Part shown: piece by piece, positions 60,660-64,000 of the stretch
Position numbering within the stretch: the stretch's first letter is position 1
Layout: each line of letters opens with the position of its first letter
Origin: JAZXM01 sp964435795
GTDB lineage: Bacteria; Myxococcota_A; UBA9160; UBA4427
NCBI GenBank assembly: GCA_964435795.1
Contig: CAYTAT010000013.1
Span: forward strand, 1 to 64,000
Reading direction: 5' to 3'
Length of the DNA stretch: 64,000 bases
Notes under the pieces: generated by a model
Told to the model about the DNA's origin: nothing
What the model saw: only the letters and a program-made list of their open reading frames with translations
Database searches by the model: none
Program-made: the position numbers and the translations under genes

Positions 60660-63110
60660 TCAGCGACCGAAGAAGCGCCGAAACGTGCGACGAAAGAAAT
60701 TCGGGGGCTCCTTTTCCGCCTCGGGAGTCTCGATGGGCCGCTCGGGGCAGGTGCGTTCGGGAACGGTGCCGGAGACGAAGAAGTCTTCCGAGCTACGGGG
60801 GCAGCCGGCGAGGGCCCGCGCTCCCGTAAGCGGATCAAAGGCCACTTTCAACACGCCGGGGGGGCGCGCAAAGCGGCCCCTTACCCGATCCCCCAGCACT
60901 TCGGCCATGAATTCGGTCCAGATCGGCAATGCGCCTCGGCTGCTCGGCAGCCCGACGGGCCTCGGCTGATCGAAACCGACCCAGACCAATGCGACCAATT
61001 CGGGAGTGAATCCGACGAACCAGAGATCGCTCTCGTCATCGGTCGTACCGGTCTTGCCCGCGAGGGGGCCCCGAAGGCCGCGCCTTCTGACCCCCGACGC
61101 AGTGCCGCGATCGATGACGCCCTCCAGCAGCGAAACCCCCAGGTAGGAGAGCGACGCATCGAATGCGGGCACGGATCCCTGTAGGGCGCGGTTCTCGTGG
61201 GCGACCCCGCGCGAGTCCACCACGTCCACGAAGGTGCGAGGTGTCGGGCGCCGCCCCCCGTTGGCCAGGGTCGCAAAAGCCCGCGCGATCTCGAGAGGGG
61301 TGACTTCGGCCGTGCCCAGGGCCAGGCTGGGAACCAGGGGCAGGGGGCTGGTGATCCCGAGGGAGTGCGCTGTGGCGGCCACGCGCACCGCACCCACACG
61401 CTCTCCGAGTCGGGCGGCGGGCACGTTGAGAGAGCGCTCGAAGGCCTCCCTCACCGAAACCGGCTCGCCGAATTTCTTATCGTAATTCAGCGGCCGCCAC
61501 GGCTCGTCGGAGTCGGGCGTGGGAATCTCCAGGGGACTGTTCTCGATCTTGTCGGCCAGGGTAATCACGGGCCCGCTCGCCGGATCGAGAGCCGCCAGGT
61601 AAACGAAGGGCTTGAAGACGCTGCCGACCTGGCGCCTGGCCTGGGTGCAGCGATTCCACTGGGAGAGTCCGTAATCACGCCCGCCGACGAGGGCCAGCAC
61701 CTCACCGGTCTGGGGTCGCAGGGCGATCAGGCAACCCTGCAGGGGTTGCCCCTTGGACTTTCCACCGCCCGTCTGGGTCTCGATCTCCTCGAGGCCCGAG
61801 CGCAGGACCCGCGCGGCCACCCGCTGCATGCGAGGATTCAGGGTCGAATAGATTCGCAGGCCCTCGGAGCGCAGGACATCGGCACCATAGACGTCGGGCA
61901 GTTGACGACTCAGTGCGTCGAGAAAATAACGCACCTGGCCGGTATCCCGGCTCACGCCGGCTACCCGCAGGGGTTCCGCGAGCGCAAGTTCAAGCCTCTC
62001 CTCGCTGATCCGCCCTTGCTCGAACATCAACCTCAGGACCAAATTGCGCCGAGCAGCGGCCGCATCGGGTCGACTGCGCGGCGAGATGCGGTTGGGCGAT
62101 TGGATGATGGCCGCGATCAGGGCCGATTCCGAGAGACTCAAATCCGCTGCCGATTTCCCGAAATAGAGGCGGGCGGCTTCCCCCACCCCGTGCACCTGGG
62201 TCGAGAGCCGCTGGCCCAGATAGATCTCGTTCAGGTAGGCCTCGAGGATTTCCTTCTTCGTGTAGCGGGCCTCGACGATCAGGGCCATCACGGCCTCGCG
62301 CAATTTGCGCTCGAAGGTTCGCTCTGGGGTCAGGAAGAAATTCTTCACAAATTGCTGGGTCAGGGTGCTGGCCCCCTGTTCGATCTGCCCGGCCCGCAGG
62401 TTGGCGACCAGGGCGCCGGCCACCCGCCTCAAATCGATTCCATGGTGTTGCTCGAAGCGCTTATCCTCTACCGCGTAGACGGCGTCGAGCAGGTGGGCGG
62501 GCAACTCGTCGAGATCGACCAGATCCCGCTGCTCGCGATCCTCGCCCAGGAAGGCGCTGACGGGCTCGGGCTCCAGGACGACGACGCCGACCTCTCCCGA
62601 CCCCTCGGGCTCCAGGATGCGCTCGATCCGGCCCAGCGAGAGTTGGAAGACCAGTTGCCGCGCCGGCTCCGGGCGCAGGGGATGCTCGAAGGAGCGCAGG
62701 TGAACCCTGAGTTCCCCGGGCAGCCACTCGTAGCGACCCGGCTCCAGATGACCTCCTTCGGGCTGCTCCCGGTACCCGAGACGCAGCAGCCAGCCCGCCA
62801 GATCGCCGCGCTGCCAATTCATCCCCGGATAGACGATCAGCGGTGCGGAGTAGACCCGGGAGGGGACACTGAAACGCCGACCCTCGAATTTCTCCGAAAC
62901 GATCCGATCCGCTTCCAGGACCCAGGCGGAGAAGTGAATCCCGGCCAGGAACCCGCCGACCACCAGCCCCCCGGCGATCCAGCGCAGCCCCCGGCGGAGC
63001 CCGGAGGCGGGCCCACGGGAGCGGGGATTGCGGCGCGAGGGAGAAGTCGCGGCCCGCCCTCTCGGGACCGGGGTACCGGCTGTCGGTTTCCTGCGCTTGC
63101 GGCCCGCCAA
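60660..63110 (-). CDS. mrcB: Bifunctional penicillin-binding protein 1B (class A PBP)
   Basis: This 816-residue protein has a basic cytoplasmic N-terminus and one membrane helix (about 45-65). A UB2H-like domain spans about 80-150 (RRFSVPSRVYSAPLIVYPG). The glycosyltransferase domain has AVEDKRFEQHHGID and GASTLTQQFVKN. The transpeptidase domain has SVFKPF (catalytic Ser), SLNVP and KTGTT. UB2H marks it as PBP1B-like rather than PBP1A. It polymerises and cross-links peptidoglycan in the periplasm. The start is TTG 63110; GGGGAAG upstream lies in the first copy of a 19-bp repeat array. A TPR lipoprotein gene follows. Confidence 0.94.
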   Translation of the reverse strand: MAGRKRRKPTAGTPVPRGRAATSPSRRNPRSRGPASGLRRGLRWIAGGLVVGGFLAGIHFSAWVLEADRIVSEKFEGRRFSVPSRVYSAPLIVYPGMNWQRGDLAGWLLRLGYREQPEGGHLEPGRYEWLPGELRVHLRSFEHPLRPEPARQLVFQLSLGRIERILEPEGSGEVGVVVLEPEPVSAFLGEDREQRDLVDLDELPAHLLDAVYAVEDKRFEQHHGIDLRRVAGALVANLRAGQIEQGASTLTQQFVKNFFLTPERTFERKLREAVMALIVEARYTKKEILEAYLNEIYLGQRLSTQVHGVGEAARLYFGKSAADLSLSESALIAAIIQSPNRISPRSRPDAAAARRNLVLRLMFEQGRISEERLELALAEPLRVAGVSRDTGQVRYFLDALSRQLPDVYGADVLRSEGLRIYSTLNPRMQRVAARVLRSGLEEIETQTGGGKSKGQPLQGCLIALRPQTGEVLALVGGRDYGLSQWNRCTQARRQVGSVFKPFVYLAALDPASGPVITLADKIENSPLEIPTPDSDEPWRPLNYDKKFGEPVSVREAFERSLNVPAARLGERVGAVRVAATAHSLGITSPLPLVPSLALGTAEVTPLEIARAFATLANGGRRPTPRTFVDVVDSRGVAHENRALQGSVPAFDASLSYLGVSLLEGVIDRGTASGVRRRGLRGPLAGKTGTTDDESDLWFVGFTPELVALVWVGFDQPRPVGLPSSRGALPIWTEFMAEVLGDRVRGRFARPPGVLKVAFDPLTGARALAGCPRSSEDFFVSGTVPERTCPERPIETPEAEKEPPNFFRRTFRRFFGR

Positions 63111-63111
63111 A

Positions 63112-63362
63112 TTCTCTTCCCCGGATCGGATTCTCTTGCCCGGATCGGATTCTCTTGCCCGGATCGGATTCTCTTGCCCGGATCGGATNNNNNNNNNNNN
63201 NNNNNNNNNNNNNNNNNNNNNNNNNNNNNNNNNNNNNNNNNNNNNNNNNNNNNNNNNNNNNNNNNNNNNNNNNNNNNNNNNNNNNNNNTCTTGCCCGGAT
63301 CGGATTCTCTTGCCCGGATCGGATTCTCTTGCCCGGATCGGATTCTCTTGCCCGGATCGGAT
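63112..63362. repeat. 19-bp tandem repeat array with an assembly gap, upstream of mrcB
   Basis: Copies of TTCTCTTGCCCGGATCGGA run without spacers: four before the gap (63112-63187, the first with one mismatch) and nearly four after it (63289-63361). The array begins two bases from the mrcB start codon. Absence of spacers rules out CRISPR. The copy number is unknown because of the gap. Confidence 0.95.
63189..63288. other. Assembly gap (100 N) inside the 19-bp repeat array
   Basis: Exactly 100 N are present, the conventional size for a gap of unknown length. The same repeat flanks both sides, so the assembly evidently broke on the repeat. Confidence 0.97.
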
Positions 63363-63553
63363 AGGGGGGTAGTAGGGGGGGTAATAGGGGTTTCGGGGCT
63401 GAGTCAGGGGGGGAAAGGAGCTGAGCAGCGGTTCGGGCGATCTAGGGGGTTCGACCCCGCCGGGCCCGGATTCCGTTCCCTGAATCTAGCCCGCCCGGAC
63501 AATGTCGGCCCCGGTGCTTGTCGATTGCACGCGAAACGGCGAAGTTACCGAGC

Positions 63554-64000
63554 ATGAGCGAAAAGAGAAAGAAGGCGAGTCCGGGCAGCGGAAAACTGTG
63601 GGGCGGACGCTTCAGTGAAAAAACCGATGCGAGCGTGGAGCGCTTCAGCGCCTCGGTGCATTTCGACCGGGCCCTGGCCCGCTACGACATCCGGGGCTCG
63701 ATCGCCCATGCGAGAATGCTCGGCAGCACCGGAATTGTCCCCGCCGAGGAGGTCGAGAATCTCGTTTCGGGTCTCGAAAAGATCTCGGCCGAAATCGAGG
63801 CGGGGGATTTTATCTTCGATCCGGCCCTCGAGGACATCCATATGAACATCGAGGCGGGCCTCCAGGAGCGCATCGGATCCGTCGCGGGACGCCTGCACAC
63901 GGGCCGATCGCGCAACGATCAGGTCGCCACGGATCTGGCGCTCTATCTCCGGGATGCCTGCGGGGCGGCAGAAAGAGGGATTCTTGAGTTGCGGCAGGTT
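63554..64000 (+). CDS. argH: Argininosuccinate lyase (5' part, runs off the window)
   Basis: The first 149 codons are present. After a short Lys/Ser-rich start the frame reads KLWGGRFSEKTDASVERFSA, then FDRALARYDIRGSIAHARML and DIHMNIEAGLQERIG followed by GRLHTGRSRNDQVATDLAL. These are conserved N-terminal motifs of ArgH, which splits argininosuccinate into arginine and fumarate. The GSSxMPxKxN signature would lie beyond the window. The 190 bp between the repeat array and this gene holds several G7 runs but no recognised feature. Confidence 0.95.
   Translation, partial: MSEKRKKASPGSGKLWGGRFSEKTDASVERFSASVHFDRALARYDIRGSIAHARMLGSTGIVPAEEVENLVSGLEKISAEIEAGDFIFDPALEDIHMNIEAGLQERIGSVAGRLHTGRSRNDQVATDLALYLRDACGAAERGILELRQV

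Noticed and set aside
63112..63362. Possible CRISPR array
   Set aside because: The 19-bp units are directly adjacent with no unique spacers, and no cas genes are present.
61197..63557. 786-codon open frame on the plus strand
   Set aside because: It is antisense to the well-supported PBP1B gene, passes through the N gap and repeat array, and has no family resemblance.

Overview
The window is one stretch of a GC-rich, densely coding bacterial chromosome. A 100-N scaffold gap near the right end suggests a draft or metagenome assembly. The organism is Gram-negative: it has several lipoproteins, a bifunctional PBP1B-type peptidoglycan synthase, TatB/TatC-type translocase genes and an NtrC-type sigma-54 regulator. 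Gene order and content (rplU-rpmA-obgE-proB-nadD-rsfS, rpsU-dnaG-rpoD, a MinD-like ATPase beside a J-like/HTH protein, glcDEF, selA) fit the former Deltaproteobacteria (Myxococcota, Desulfobacterota, Binatota and relatives). A finer placement cannot be made from the sequence alone. No rRNA, CRISPR array, prophage or intact insertion sequence was found; the only mobile-element trace is a broken transposase at the left edge.

Layout, left to right. 1-0.6 kb: transposase pseudogene. 0.6-7.2 kb: small SET-domain protein, RluA-type pseudouridine synthase, then a citramalate/isopropylmalate synthase followed by two lipoproteins. 7.3-12.5 kb (minus): TPR/zincin protein and glycolate oxidase glcD-glcE-glcF. 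12.6-14.8 kb: lipoprotein, tRNA(CAU), flavin oxidoreductase. 14.9-18.7 kb (minus): rpsU-dnaG-rpoD macromolecular synthesis operon. 19.2-25.2 kb (minus): hisB-hisH-hisF, prfA-prmC and rho. 25.8-30.7 kb (minus): selA, a MinD-like ATPase, a J-like/HTH protein, rluD and pgeF. 31.4-38.4 kb (plus): RNase E/G, L21, L27, ObgE, ProB, NadD, RsfS and ComF. 38.4-45.4 kb (minus): an M23 peptidase, a hypothetical protein, a DUF84 NTPase, gshA, a DUF1232 protein, trxB and a PAS-HisKA-receiver protein. 45.5-49.8 kb: M20 hydrolase, aminotransferase, GNAT and an exported protein. 50.0-54.9 kb (plus): an unusual AAA+/histidine-kinase fusion, its NtrC-type partner, and tatB-tatC. 54.8-64 kb: CYTH protein, malic enzyme, acyl-CoA dehydrogenase, IclR regulator, lipoprotein, PBP1B and the start of argH.

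Three themes go beyond routine annotation. First, the roughly 670 bp upstream of the RNase E/G gene contains no convincing gene but many short perfect hairpins, several with GNRA loops on the plus strand. It is a candidate structured leader or noncoding RNA. Second, two signalling proteins keep the phospho-accepting histidine but lack a working kinase ATPase domain; one is fused to a degenerate sigma-54-type AAA+ domain and sits beside an intact NtrC-like regulator. Third, the region is unusually rich in tandem repeats and long G/C homopolymers at sensitive places: after a lipobox, at the start of prmC, in a putative rho promoter, between the rpoD ribosome-binding site and its start, and at the 5' end of the PBP gene. 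These are either contingency loci or assembly weak points.
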